Positions 45,755-57,984 are shown, counted from the first letter of the stretch. The stretch: 64,000 bases of DNA from Panaeolus papilionaceus (GCA_015501605.1 JADNRZ010000024.1:248001-312000), one strand, 5' to 3'. Numbers and translations: made by a program. Notes: generated by a model from the sequence alone, not told the origin.

Positions 45755-48670
45755 TCATACTGGAATTGAAATGGTCAACTGAGCTTCAGCGGCAGGTAAC
45801 GACCGGTACTGCTGAGTGATACTCCGAGTAACCCGTTTGTACCTGGCTGGTGTGCGTTGAACCGGAACATTTCGACACAGGTCACAAACCTTCCTTCGAC
45901 AACAATCCGATTTCGAGCAATATACTGGGATAGGCCAGGAACGTCGGGAATTAGGACCCGGTAAATTGGCCGGTCGCGTTAAAAGAAAAAGTCGTTGGTA
46001 TATATCAGGCCATCTGCATTTGCAGTCCAGGTGCAGCCTGCCAAAGTACGATCTAATGGGGAGTTGATATTGTGCTTTTCGTTTGGTTTGTTGTGAAGGT
46101 ACATGAACGGGTTCTTTTTGCAACCATCGTACTATATACCATGTAGGATACGGGTCAGTGGTATGATAGATGAGACAGAAAGATAATCGCACGATCATTC
46201 GATGAAGCCGACGACGAAATTCAGCTGGAAAGATTTCTTCGCAGTCCATAATGCAAAAGCCACAAAGTCTGTGACATGTTCACCCAGCGCAATAGGCTAA
46301 TCAGCTCACCCTTGGGTGTCTGATCAGAGAACGATAATCTGGTGAAGTAGAAGATGTTTTAATGAATAATGATGACTCTGCCAATGACAAAAGGTATCGT
46401 CTTATGCCATACCTGGCACAGCCTACATATTTTAGGACCACGACCAGCGCCTCGTTTAGAAAGTGCTCCGATGGAATGGAGAATAACAGTCGAAACGTCT
46501 TGGAGCAAGGGCTGGAGATTATGAATAGGAGTAGATCCCAAATCCCGACAGGAATATTGAAGTTTAACAATTGGATCGCTACGAACGTGGTGTTTTAGTT
46601 TATGATTTCACGGTGGACGGATGTGAGCTCTAAATCGTACCAGCGTCTGGACCAGTCACCCGAATGTCGAAGGCCTGACATAGAAAAAGACCAAATGTAT
46701 GAGGATTCGATAGATATGGAGTGATGTGGTGCTCAATGACGAAGGTCGAAAAATGGGACAGTAAAGAGCGCCAAAATGGGATATTTCCCACATAACTGCC
46801 GTCACCAAGGAACTATGCGCGAGATTATGGCCGTTGGTGAGCTTTCATGTGGAATTTATCTAGTACATCAATGCAACTTACATATATATCAATCATTTGA
46901 ACAGTCACTTGAAAAAATAGCGTCGGTGAACCCTGTTCTAGATACTGAAACACTGATTCGCAGTACTGCGACTCTGGGAAATTACACCAGTTTGCCAGTT
47001 CTCGCTCAAAGGGAACCAAACTTTGACTCTACGCACGCATCGAAACGCGGGTGGATACGAGGTCAAGTATTTTGAGATACTGTGTCTGTGCCTCAACGTT
47101 GGTTTCTAATGAATTCCATTAACATCGAGCGAGGATGTAGAATTTCGACTTTGTGCGATGAACTCACCATCTTGAAATAACTTGAAAATCCGCAAGGCAG
47201 TATCCAATGCGTGATTCTGGGTATTGACATACCAATGCCTCGACCTCTTTTCGCTCCTCAGAAATTCGGATAACGACGAGTGGTGGAATTTGAGAAGCGA
47301 GTTGTAGGACTCGAGGGAAGGAGTTCCTATGGTCAACAACGACTCTAACTGCTCGAGACAGTGAGAAAATTCATTCATGGATATAGAGAGAACGGAGAGG
47401 GTTCTATGAAGTGGAATATCTCGGGGCAAAAACGAGGTTACCATCTCAAACCCGAGGACTTTCATAACGGTCTGTTGTTCGTCGGTGTTCTTAAGAATGT
47501 CCAGATATAGACTGTCCATGATTGAAGATGGAGTCGGTTTGGATTGTGGAACATCACGTTGAGTGCTAGGCGCAAGAAGCAATAGTAGACGCCTGTCTGG
47601 GCGGTAATGATACGAAGAGATAAACTTCATTGCGATGGAGGCATAGATAAATTGACCGGAAGACTGTTCCACGAGGATGTCGATAGCGTTCAAGGGCCGC
47701 TGGCGCTGGGGAACATGTATCGTGTACGGCCAGTCTGGAGGAATGAGATGTCGGCTCGGATGCTCACTAAGGAGCTTGAGAAAGCTTTGCGTCACGAATA
47801 ATCGAATGTCGTCTTCCGGCTTGTAGGATGCATCAAGAGTGAAACGTTGAGTGATCCTGTCGGTTTTGTCCATTGTGAACCAGCTCTTGATATGTCTTTC
47901 AGGCCGACTATGCACGAGAATGGCGAATGGGAGAATGTCCTGGGATGTCGCAATCAGGTGAAGCAGCTGGAGAACCTTTATCTGTCGTTCCTCCTTTCCT
48001 TCTTCTTTGTCCGCACCACATTCGTCTAGGCCGTCGACAATGATCAAGTTTGGGAGTGTTGCCGCATCAATCTCGGGGTGCTGATCCCTCATTTGCCGCA
48101 GAGGTCCTAGGATAAGCCTATCCAATTGGTGCTGAAGGGACTGTTGTAGGATGGAAGGGTCATTTGTGATCTGTTCCTCAACGTACAGCTGAACCAGGGG
48201 AATCGATTTCACTAGTTGATAGGCGAGAGTGGTTATAAAGCGTGACTCATCCTCCCTGCCAGCATGTCCTCGACGAAAGATGAAAATTCCCAAGAGTTTT
48301 TTGTTGGCCGATGTGCGCTCCGCCATTGTCCGAGCGAGCGATGTCTTACCAGCCCCCATTGGGCTCTCAAGCCATGTCAACAAGCGAGCCGCGTTTCCCG
48401 GTAAAGCTACCCAGTGTTCCATGCGCTCCAAGATGAGCGTTCGAGTCCCGGGATAACACTTTGTTGGCTCCGCTTCATCGGAGTTGTCGAAGGCTGCTGC
48501 ACAGACTTGCTCAGAAAGGAGTCGAAATGCTGGCAACATATATATGTCATCCGCACCATGTATGGATAATTAGTTGTGTACCCACCACAAGATATGTCTA
48601 CTGGCACGATGTGATTTATCACGTTGTAGACGAGATTATTGACGAGAAGGCGTCCCCCTGGAGCTGACAT
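45755..48670 (-). pseudogene. NLR3: diverged NACHT gene with decayed C-terminal half
   Basis: Exon 1 (48586-48670, MSAPGGRLLVNNLVYNV) and exon 2 (about 47167-48529) are open and carry a full NACHT core: SPMGAGKTSLARTMAE, LIIVDGLDECGADK, LVHSRPERHI. Exon 3 begins ETNVEAQTQYLKIL, then meets an in-frame TAG at 47029-47031. Further on the frame is open (FERELANWCNFPESQYCESV) but later stops occur, exon 4 lacks a usable donor after GIRR, and the last exon has another TAA in the segment matching FLRNNKYTQILIP. The NTPase half could still be expressed as a truncated protein. It is clearly more divergent from NLR1, NLR2, NLR4 and NLR5 than they are from one another. Confidence 0.8.
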
Positions 48671-49212
48671 GTGAGAACTTAACGGACGTTCAAGGGAAGG
48701 AGGGATTGAAATTTAAATTTTTTCTGCTCCCCTTGGTTGCTGGAATGCTATATAACGTCCTTAGTGTGATACACAGCCGCTCTCGCCGGAGACGGAAAGG
48801 CAGTGCGCATTTTACACACCAAGCTATAAATACAACTCTGCTTTTACAGGAATAGCCGAGCCCGTAAGATATTTGATATCCTCATAAAATGCTACATACA
48901 CTGCAGGCTGGGGAACACAGGGCATTAGGATCCGGGTGTACTGGTTATTTCGTAGAACGAGCAGTGCACTGATCCCAGCTGGAAAGGGTCGACACTCCGG
49001 GTGCATTCTGCGAGAGCAGAGTCGAGGGGTGACACGACTTCCTATCAAAATGGGTTTCTTAAATACCAGTCTGGATCACCGAAATCCCAAACAACGGATC
49101 CAGATGAGTATTAGAGAATATAGCCCATACACGAGGGTGCCCTCGCGCACAAGAAACCCTTCGATATTGGTACGATAACGATCTTGAAATGTTTGTTCAC
49201 AGTCCGGGGGGG

Positions 49213-49316
49213 CACGGGAAAAAAGCCGTGCAGAGCCGTGCGCGACCGTGCAGTACCGTGCAGAGCCGTGTGGGGTCATCCTCGACCGTGCAACGACCGT
49301 GCGTCTACCGTGTACT
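49213..49316 (+). repeat. CCGTGCA cluster 1 (left end)
   Basis: Nine or so copies of a degenerate 10-11 bp unit with core CCGTGC, forward orientation, starting within the terminal repeat. Confidence 0.8.
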
Positions 49317-49711
49317 GACACCAATTGGGCGTCAAAGTTAAGTGTACATCCCTATATGTACGGTGTACGATGGCCAATGTCAGGATAGTACCTCGCTGAG
49401 AATAAATTGGTCTAAATAGCATTGTTTTGACTCCGTTCAATGTTCGTGATATACAGTATTCCTAGAAAATGACCCTCTTTGCAAGGCTAGTTTACGTCAA
49501 ATATATATAATCTGCTGTGTGTCAATGGTAAAACCGCTCTAAACATTGGCAGTTAAATGTCTATGTGCATGTCTGTGACCCGGATACACTATCACTGGTA
49601 CTCGTGAGTGCGTAGTTGGTTAGTGTAACTAATGGCTAGACATAAATCTCTGATGCTACTTGATGCCTTCATTTTTATAATTGTCCCAATCATGGTGATT
49701 GAGATCATAGA

Positions 49712-49860
49712 GCGACCGTGCACAGCCGTGCTCACTTCTCTGCCTGCCGTGCAAAGACGTGCGTGGCCGTGCATAGCCGTGCATGACCGTGCAGGGCCGT
49801 GCACCGACCGTGCGACTGCCGTGCAAAGGAGAGGTCAGCCGTGCGCCTACCGTGCAGATG
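49712..49860 (+). repeat. CCGTGCA cluster 2
   Basis: About a dozen forward copies (for example GACCGTGCACAGCCGTGC), followed near 50074-50110 by a short group of four more. Confidence 0.8.
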
Positions 49861-50264
49861 GGTAATGATTTGAAGTGGAGATCTTTTGGGTCTCAAAATG
49901 CTTACTGGTTGACCTAGTGGATTGAATTCAATGTGTACAGTCGATTTAGAGAGCAAGTTTATGTCCCTACTTCTCATCACTGATAGTCACACTCATGATG
50001 TATGTACCACAAGCTAAGATTCTGAGATAAGCTATATATATGTGAGAGTCCAATGCTGTGGGCAACTAGAAAACGCCGTGCAAAGACGTGCGCTGCCGTG
50101 CGCTGCCGTGAACTTTCTACCATGTCCCACAGTGAATTTCATGGCTTTGCATGGCTTTGAACGGCTCTTCACTTGAGCACACAGTAGCGCGATAGTGAAT
50201 CAATAGGAAGCACACTATTGGAGGGACTATTTTTCACAGCTTTCGACGTCTCTGTATGTCTGGG

Positions 50265-50415
50265 ACACGGTAGGGACACGGCTCATCACGGTTGACCACG
50301 GCAGGGACACGGCTTTGCACGGCTTTGCACGTCCTTGCATGGCTCTTCACGTCCTTGCACGGTTTTCGGTGTTTTCAGCACGGCTGTGGCACGTCACTCA
50401 CGGTACACTACACGG
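50265..50415 (-). repeat. CCGTGCA cluster 3 (inverted)
   Basis: Same core in reverse (GGCTTTGCACGGCTTTGCAC), so the two halves of the element face each other. Confidence 0.8.
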
Positions 50416-50917
50416 TACCAGGCATTTTAACTCATTTATTTCATCACTCTACTCATCACTTCTCTCCCTTTTGTTGTTCAAATCCTGTCTCTCCTCTCTG
50501 CCTATGATCATTTCAGGTCGTTTCTTTTATTTTGAACATTTTTTTTATGTACCTTGGCGCTTTCTTATTTTGGTTTTGAACCCCCATAGTCAGTGGTTTA
50601 GCTCATTTCGCTTTGTACTTCAGCAGGGCGTTGCGAAATAGACCAGGCTACTTTATGATTTTGAACTGTTCAACCTGAGCAAATCGTCTCAGTCTTAGGA
50701 AGCTTCATTTGCTTCAATTTGAGCTTTATTCTATCATTACGAAGGCCTCGTCAACTAAGGAAACACCCACATGCACCCTCAGAGCGGCCACAGTGACAGT
50801 GACCTCACATCGGTCATTGAGTATGTAGTTTCACACGCACATCAACAATCGAAGTGATTGTAGACTTACACGGCATTGCGGTATTTCTCGTTCACAGGAA
50901 CTCTATTAAATTCCCCG

Positions 50918-51010
50918 CACGGTTGTGCACGGCTCGCGCACGACCCCACACGGCTTTGCATGGCTTTACTATGACCTTGCACGGCCGTGCACGGCTTTGC
51001 ACGGCGTTTT
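50918..51010 (-). repeat. CCGTGCA cluster 4 (inverted)
   Basis: Seven or more TGCACGG-type copies (CACGGTTGTGCACGGCT...). Mixed-orientation copies follow at 51160-51250 up to the right terminal repeat. Confidence 0.8.
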
Positions 51011-51385
51011 ACCTATGCCCCAATGCTGTGTTTCCATTGATATTGATACTTGTGTTGAACATACTGACGATACTGACAAAGGTGCCATATGCTATCTCTA
51101 TTCGGAAATCTTCAACAAACCTGAATACGAGCACAAGGTATTCAATCCCTTGGGAAATCAGCCGTGCAGCCGTGCAGAGCCGTGCATGACCGTGCATTTA
51201 GCAGAATTTCACGGTAGAGGCTGCACGACCATGCACGGCTCTGCACGGCTTTTTTCTTTTGCCCAGTCCGGGGCATTATAGTGAATTCGAATATTGATTG
51301 AGTGCGACACATCTATTCCCTGAAAAATGTTGGAGAAGATTGCTCTATCACGAGCTCCTTCAAGTTTCACCACTTATTGCTTACT

Positions 51386-52199
51386 GTAGTTAGCACGGCG
51401 AATTAAAATGAGCGGGAGCTTATATAGGTAGATATATGTACGAGAAAAGTATATTTTTGAATGGATTATGCCACCGCGGCCTAGCCGTCCGAAATGTAGA
51501 TGGTGCCGGGTGGAGAATGGCGCTCTGAATACCCACATACCGTTGTTGCTCAAGAGCGTAACCTTGTGAAAGGAGTCAGATATCTGTCCGGCTATTGAGT
51601 TGAGTGGTGTTGTCAGTCATGTCATGGTCTCTATACGACGCATGTTAGGTCAGAGTTAGCCTCCCACCTACCTCTGTCAGCCCTAGTCAGCCCTACGATA
51701 GGTATATAGACCCATAGACACGGCTCTGTACCCCTATCGTAGACCTGGTCATCTATCGATCCCCGTTCCCTCCCCTCCTTGGGTCTCTTCTCCTGACATT
51801 AGGTCTACGATACCCATTCCGATTCCCTTTCCTTCTCCACCTTTTCCCGATACCCTTTCGAGACCCAAACCTCCTTCGATTCCCTGGCCCTTCCCCCTTC
51901 CCTCCCCTCCTTGGGTCTCTTCTCCTGACAGTTAGTGTCATTATCATGGCGGCTTTGAACTGTGTCAACTTTCAAGCTTCAAGCGTGTACTTACGCCCTG
52001 CACTTACGCGAGCATATACACGAAATAAACCTGACGCATCACGTCGATACACTCGAGCTTATCCTGCCACAAGGCAAACCAAACCACATCCATGTACGAG
52101 ATAACTGCAACGAGGTTAGAGGTATGATAAGACACCGATAAGCACAGCACAGCACCTCCATTGACACCTGATCAACATATCATAATGATATTGACATCC
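51386..52199. other. Intergenic with a 31 bp direct repeat
   Basis: No gene seen. CCCTCCCCTCCTTGGGTCTC and the 11 bases after it occur at about 51771 and 51901. Between and around them are pyrimidine-rich lines. Confidence 0.55.
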
Positions 52200-53005
52200 A
52201 GCAATCGATGAGGAGCTTACACAACCCTACCCTACTCACTTGAGCGTCATCTTGATCATCCACGCCGAGGAATGTCAATCAGGGCCCCGCCGATCTAATG
52301 CTTTCTATGCGGATAAACTGGGTTGGGGATGGCGATGAATGCGGGCTGAGATGCCCGTTGGTGATCATACATCATGTGTCCTTATCTCATGTTCAATCAT
52401 TGAGTTGGGAGCAGGCGAGCGAGTACGCACGCGCACGAGCTCTTTACGCTACTGCAGTCTGGATACCATACCACAGGGGATAACAACACAATACATACAA
52501 TAAAATGAATATACGCAGGTAAATATGTCATGATGCACGAATGTAATCATCCCTGGGAATGAGTGGCCCCATGGTGTCGATCTGTCATGCGATGGGTGAA
52601 TAGACGTGGAAGTGAAGTGACTTAGAGTTGAAAGTCAGCGGCGGGGAACCGGAATGAGGGGCGGATGCGCCGTGAGTGAGGGAGTGCGTGAGTTAGTGAG
52701 AGAGTGGGCGAAAGAGTGCGATAATGTGAGAGTGAGCCTCAGAGAGATGGTGGGATGCAGGGTTCGGGATTCGGAGGTACCCTGGGTGGATTGGCAGGTC
52801 CGGTGCAGTGAACGTGAACATTAACATTGGTTGAGAATGACCTTTGTGGGCTCCTCGTCTGTTTATTTATACCACCTGCCATGAGAGAGAACACCTCCAA
52901 TAGACGTCGTTTGGCATGTTTATTTACCTTAGTGTGCTTATCTCACCTACCTTGCCATGTTTTTAGCTTACCTTTCGAGTGCGAAGGGGCGACTATGAGA
53001 TGATT
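52200..53005 (+). repeat. Direct repeat, copy 1 (flanks NLR4)
   Basis: Collinear with 56620-57430. Shared blocks include GAGGAGCTTACACAACCCTA, AATGAATATACGCAGG, GTCAGCGGCGGGGAACCGGA, and GTGGGCTCCTCGTC leading to TTTATTTATAC. It contains GTGAGTGAGG-type short repeats. It may be a duplicated promoter region, since TTTATTTATAC lies near its downstream end. Confidence 0.75.
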
Positions 53006-53010
53006 GGACA

Positions 53011-53446
53011 ATGGTTTCGAAGACGAACTGCCCCGAGCTGCTAGCTCACTTAACCGATCGGATCAAACTTTACAAAGAAAACCTGAAGCAGGTCCTTCCA
53101 ACCATTCCATCTACAATGCAAGGGCATCATACCGATGCTATAGTTGATTGGGAAGAGCATGAAGATCTAGACCAGATGGTGGAGGAGTGGATGACGCCCA
53201 ATAATTATTGGTTCTCAGTAATGTGTTAGATTTTTGTGAACAATTGTCTACAACATTTCTTATTTCAAGTTCTCTCTCGAAGTGAATTTATAAATACAGG
53301 TATATTATACTTATCATGTAGAGACTTAATACATTTATTTTCAGCTAGATGAGATGGCGAGGCCGTTTTTCTGGTCGAATACCCGCACACCTCAGGCTGA
53401 AGGAGATGATGAGAGTTCTGGCGATGGAAAAAAGTGTCCCAAATAG
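53011..53446 (+). CDS. Small spliced gene, unknown function
   Basis: Exon 53011-53217 and exon 53345-53446 join across a 127 bp GT-AG intron (GTAATG...TTTCAG) in phase 0, giving 102 residues: MVSKTNCPELLAHLTDRIKL at the start, an acidic middle (DWEEHEDLDQMVEEW) and NTRTPQAEGDDESSGDGKK near the end. It begins 6 bp after the direct repeat, which could supply its promoter. I recognise no family. It may be an end fragment of a longer transposon gene, and the intron is only inferred. Confidence 0.4.
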
Positions 53447-53610
53447 AAGTGCCGTTTTTCTGCATAGGCAAAAGTTGGCGGGATTGCCGACCCTCACAGT
53501 TAGTTGTATGAGCATTGGGCTCATACCAATCAGAAGAAAAGATGAGGATAAAATAACATAAAATAATGATATTTTTAATTCAACGTTTACACAAGCGACT
53601 CAATTATCTA

Positions 53611-56457
53611 CTACATCATCCAGCCACAGGGGCACAGTGTTGCTGTTACAGGTATATATCCCCGGCTGACCTCATAATCAAACCACATGTAAACTGCAAG
53701 CTCTGGGACACTTGGTATCAGAATCTGCCTGTAGTCACTGTTTCGTAGGAACCAGTAGGACTCCTGTACCCGCAATGTACTCTGGTACACATCCAAACTT
53801 CTGGCGCATTCTTCTAATGCAAAGTCAAGAGGGAACACAATTGATGGGCTAATGGGTTGGCCTGTATTGTAAAGGTGATGAAAATCGTGAATGCGCGATT
53901 TGTGCGCACTATTTAAATGCTGAACAACGGGTCAGTATCGTAACACATACTACAGACAAGGTGACTTTACAAGTTCTGCTTGAAGGGTCGCACGAAAATC
54001 ATCAGGTAGGACTTGTTCACAATCCAGGGCATAAATCCAAATATTGGGTGCTACAGCATTTGTGTAAAAAAAACAACGAAGAATTTGTTGGTTGCGCGGC
54101 CCCTGGAACCACTTTTCTCCCCACCTGTGTGAAGGGTTTGACCTGATTGCGAACAGTGCAAGATTATCAGCTGGGTCAGTTGAGAGGTAGTCAACATACC
54201 TCCTGGAATGTCGAAGCCCAAGCTCCACTGTCGTCAGGACTATGAGCAAGGCATCATGCAGGAAGTTTATTGAGGGAAGGGAGAATAGGTTTGTAAACTG
54301 TTTGATATCAACACTGCGACGTGTTGTCAATGGTTCGGGGTTTTCGGTATGAGCAAGGACAATCTGTCGAAGATCTCCAGGCCAGCGATGGTTCACTACA
54401 GCATCGCCACAGCTATCTATTATATAATATATGTCACTAAATATTTCCAAACAAAAACATCAAATTGCATAGCACTTACTAATCGCCAATTTGCTATCAG
54501 GAACATAGACAGCCCAGCATAGGAAGTGAGCGAATGATTCTGAATCTTTGAGATAGGGTTGTATATGCGGCTTTATCAACGGAGCAAGATGAGAACAAAG
54601 AATGTCCTTTAATCTCTCCTGTTGCGGAGGGTCAGACACCAAATGTTTGATGAGGAGATGAACCTCACAGTGGGTATCCATTGCGTCAGTCGAATGAAGA
54701 TACTGAGTGGCACTTTAGATAGGAAGTGCTCCACAGATACATTATATGACGAATGAGGATAGTTGCAAAACCACTCAAGTTCTAGATCTTTTTGCAAGTG
54801 TAAGTCCATTGGGATTGTATCTCTCCGCTCGATGTTACGCTGGAGTTGTAAAAAATGCGCAAGACGAAGGCACGATATCTGTGTACCAACATAGGTTGCT
54901 TCGAGCAAGTAGGTGATGTAAGTTATCGTAAGACTTTGGTATTTCAAGATGATACGCACCATCGTGAAACGTTCTCAGTAAACGGACAAGAAATTGCGAA
55001 AAGTAATGATCGCGATCGACAAACCAAGTCCCTGAACGTGAGGGGTTTTTCAAGAATTCGCGAAACGAGGAATGGTGAAACCTCAAGCGAGGCCTAAGTC
55101 GGAATACCAGAACGGACTCCAACTGTCGGAGACAGTGTTCCAGATCCTCAACAGAGATGGAGAGTAGAGTGGCCAGAGCCCTATCCAGCGAAACATTGGG
55201 CGGAAGGCCATTCATCTGAAATAAATGATAAAACGCCAAAACCTTTTTCACTGTTGCGTGATCATCGGTAGAGTTCAAAATATGCAGGTAGAGGGCGTCG
55301 AGTATGGCAGTTGGTGAATCAGCAGTAACAGCAATGTCATTGGGATCTGAAGAAATGACCGAGAGTAGGCGCTTGTCGGGGCGATGCTTTGGGGAGGCTA
55401 TATACTCCATCGCCACTGCAGCGTAAATGAACACGCCTGATGAACGGCGCACAAGCTCCGATAGAGCATACGATTCCTCCTCGGAACCCCAGGGGTCCTT
55501 CATTGCAAAGGGCCAGTTTGGCGGGAGGAGATGTCGGTTAGGATGATCACGTAGAATTTTAAAAAAGCTTTCCCTGACGAAGAGCCGGATATCGTCATCA
55601 GGTTTATATGTGGCATCGAGCGACAGTCGATCTGTCATCGAGCCATGCGGCTCAGTATTGAACCAGTTTCTGATGTGGTTCTCTGGTCGGCTAAGAATCA
55701 GAATTGAGAATGGGAGTATGTTCTGGGACGAAGCAAGGCGGTAAAGGGAATCCAGGACCCTCGTCTGCGTTAGCTCATCCCCAACGCTCCAGTTTCCCCC
55801 GCACTCGTCCAATCCATCCACGACAACGAGGTTCGGAAGCGTCGTAAGGTCGATATCCGGGTTCCGTGACCGCATTCGTCGAAGGGGTTCCAGAATAAGC
55901 AGGTCAATTTGTCGAGAGAGCGATTTTTGGAGAATAGAGGGGTCATGATTGAGCTGCTCTTCGATATGCGGACGCACGAGGGGAATAGACAAGGCCATCT
56001 GGTAAGCGAGAGTAGCTACGAAGCGCGTAGCGTCGCTCCTCCCGGGTTGTCCTCTCCTGAATATGAAGACGCCCACGAGCTTGTTGTTGGCGGACACACG
56101 CTCTGCCATTGTTCTCGCGACAGCCGTTTTACCCGACCCCATCGGTCCGTCGAGCCACATCAGTAAACGACGGGCATTCCCTGGTGCAGAGAGCCAGTGC
56201 TCTAGACGCCCAAGAAACAGAGTTCGCGTTCCAGGGTAGCATTTCATTTGGTCAACTTGGTCCGAGTTATCGTAGGCAGCGACACAGATGTGGTCATAGA
56301 GAAGTCGGAATGCTGGGTCTTATGAATGGATTTCAGTGTCACTTCTAATGAGGACCTCAGTTGGGTGCATACCATTCGAATTGGTTATGTTCTGGACATT
56401 GTACATGAGGTGATTGATGAGCGTTCGGTTTCCTGTAGGTGACACCTGCGACGACAT
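53611..56457 (-). CDS. NLR4: NACHT-domain STAND NTPase with one extra intron
   Basis: Exons 56373-56457, 54960-56318, 54669-54898, 54480-54618, 54200-54416, 53971-54142 and 53611-53919; 837 codons. The exon 3 region is 419 bp and out of frame against the 372 bp of its paralogs, but a 50 bp GTGAGG...AACAG stretch (54619-54668) removes the shift, so I call an added intron rather than a pseudogene. Walker A GPMGSGKTA, Walker B LVVVDGLDECG and LILSRPENHI are present. Its intron between exons 4 and 5 has a GT donor (GTATGT) where NLR1, NLR2 and NLR5 have GC. No TM gene lies beside it, and it is flanked by direct repeats. Confidence 0.85.
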
Positions 56458-56619
56458 GATGGGGGACAGATGAAAGTATTGGCACAGGACCTCAGCGAGG
56501 CCGCTGCTTAATTGTATCACCCCGCTAGGAGGCGGTGTGCACCTTTTAGTCACACACGCAGTGCCACTGCAGTGCGATAAGGCACCAATCAGCATAGCAT
56601 CACACCGCTTCTCGTCATC

Positions 56620-57430
56620 CAGCGATCAATGAGGAGCTTACACAACCCTACTCAACTCACCTGAGCGTCATCCTGTTCAATGTTCATTCACCCGAGGATG
56701 TCAATCAGGGCGCCGGCGATCTGATGCTCACTACCCTTCACTCCCATACGGATAAACCCCCGCCAGTGCGGGGTGATAGGCCCGTGCTGATCCTCTCCGC
56801 TCTTATCAGCACGAGTGTGCAGGTAATCAGGTTGCAATGTGTGAGTTATATATGTACATACGTACATGCACGAGTTCGTTGTGGGGCACACAGCACGCCT
56901 CTCGTCTCGTCTGCGATAACGACGAAATACAATACAATAAGATAACATGAATATACGCAGGTCAGTATGTCATGATGCACGGATTTAATCATCCCTGGGA
57001 ATGAGTGGCCACATGGTGTCGATCTGTCATACGATGAGTGAATAGACGTGGAAGTGAAGTGACTTCGAGTTGAAAGTCAGCGGCGGGGAACCGGAATGAG
57101 GGGCGGATGCGCCGTGAGTGAGGGTGTGCGTGAGTTGGTGAGTGAATGTGTGAGTAAGCGCGATAATGGGAGAGTGAGAAGGAGATTGGTGAGAGGCTGG
57201 AAAGTAGGGTTCGGGATTCGGAGGTACCCTGGGTGGATTGGCAGGTCCGGTGTCAGTGAACGTGAACATGAACGTCGGTTGAGCATGACCTTTGTGGGCT
57301 CCTCGTCCGTTTATTTATACGACCTGTGAGAGAGTACACCTCGAATAGACGTCGTTTGGCATGTTTATTTACTTTAGCTTGCTTATCTCACTGACCTTGC
57401 CATGTTTTTAGCTTACCTTGCCTGTGCGAA
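56620..57430 (+). repeat. Direct repeat, copy 2 (flanks NLR4)
   Basis: Second copy of 52200-53005, same orientation. The sequences diverge beyond about 57430, so the small gene at 53011 is not duplicated here. Confidence 0.75.
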
Positions 57431-57984
57431 GAGGCTACGACAAGATGATTGTGCGTGGATGGAAAGAGTTCCCTGCGGAGGTTCTTGGAGCAACTTGGCC
57501 TGCCGACAGTCCGGCAAGCCGGCACCGAGCCCGACGGGTTGCGGAGATAAGGCTGAATTGGTGAGTGTGTTGACCATAGGTGGGCATTACACCAGCGTTC
57601 TCATTCTTTGAATTTTCTGGTTGAAATGAACCAAAAACCCTGAATAACTAAAAAAAAACATCATGCGAAATATCAAGCCATTAAAAAGTGTCAATGGTGG
57701 ACGTGACTGGCCGGCGTGAAATTTCCAAAAATAGAATTACTCGGCATGTGTTGGATTTCTCTCAGGAATTCCCAAGCCCACCCACCACGCACAGTATTGT
57801 CAAACTCAACAAGCCACGACCACCACCGCCCTTCTTCTTTCCCCCTCCCTCCCTCACCTCCTTTCCTCTCGCCTCCACGCCGCCCGCCCGCCTATACCCT
57901 CCTCTCTCCGTCGTCGTTGTTGGAATCTGGTAGTACAGGGCAGTGGTGGTCAGCATTGAAGGAAAGAACAACATAATAACAAGG
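57431..57984 (+). promoter_or_regulatory. Upstream region of TM-B
   Basis: A pyrimidine-rich tract at about 57818-57918 (CTTTCCCCCTCCCTCCCTC) ends about 70 bp before the ATG. CT-rich tracts of this kind are common just upstream of transcription starts in basidiomycetes. No other gene was supported in this stretch. Confidence 0.5.

Larger units (their letters stand above)
49210..51264. mobile_element. Mutator-like non-autonomous element rich in CCGTGCA motifs
   Basis: Inside exon 5 of an NLR relic; the 9 bp target AGTCCGGGG is at 49201-49209 and 51265-51273. Ends are inverted: GGGCACGGGAAAAAAGCCGT and GGGCAAAAGAAAAAAGCCGT (reverse complement), matching over about 32 bp apart from three bases. 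A 9 bp duplication and G-rich ends fit Mutator-like elements. No transposase seen. CCGTGCA motifs at roughly 10-12 bp spacing fill several patches. Confidence 0.75.
48824..51385 (-). pseudogene. NLR C-terminal relic split by a Mutator-like element
   Basis: 48824-49048 matches the last NLR exon (VLRNNQYTRILMPCVPQPA). About 49138-49200 matches the end of exon 5 (DCEQTFQDRYRTNIEGFL). After the 2 kb insertion, 51265-51385 gives the front of exon 5 (ARDRAIFSNIFQGIDVS). No NACHT exons remain. Confidence 0.75.

Noticed and set aside
49213..51250. CRISPR-like array from regularly spaced CCGTGCA units
   Set aside because: The unit is about 10 bp with degenerate spacing, occurs in both orientations, has no unique 25-40 bp spacers, and the genome is fungal.
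54480..54898. NLR4 as a frameshifted pseudogene
   Set aside because: A 50 bp GT-AG stretch of normal intron length exactly removes the shift and rejoins conserved sequence.
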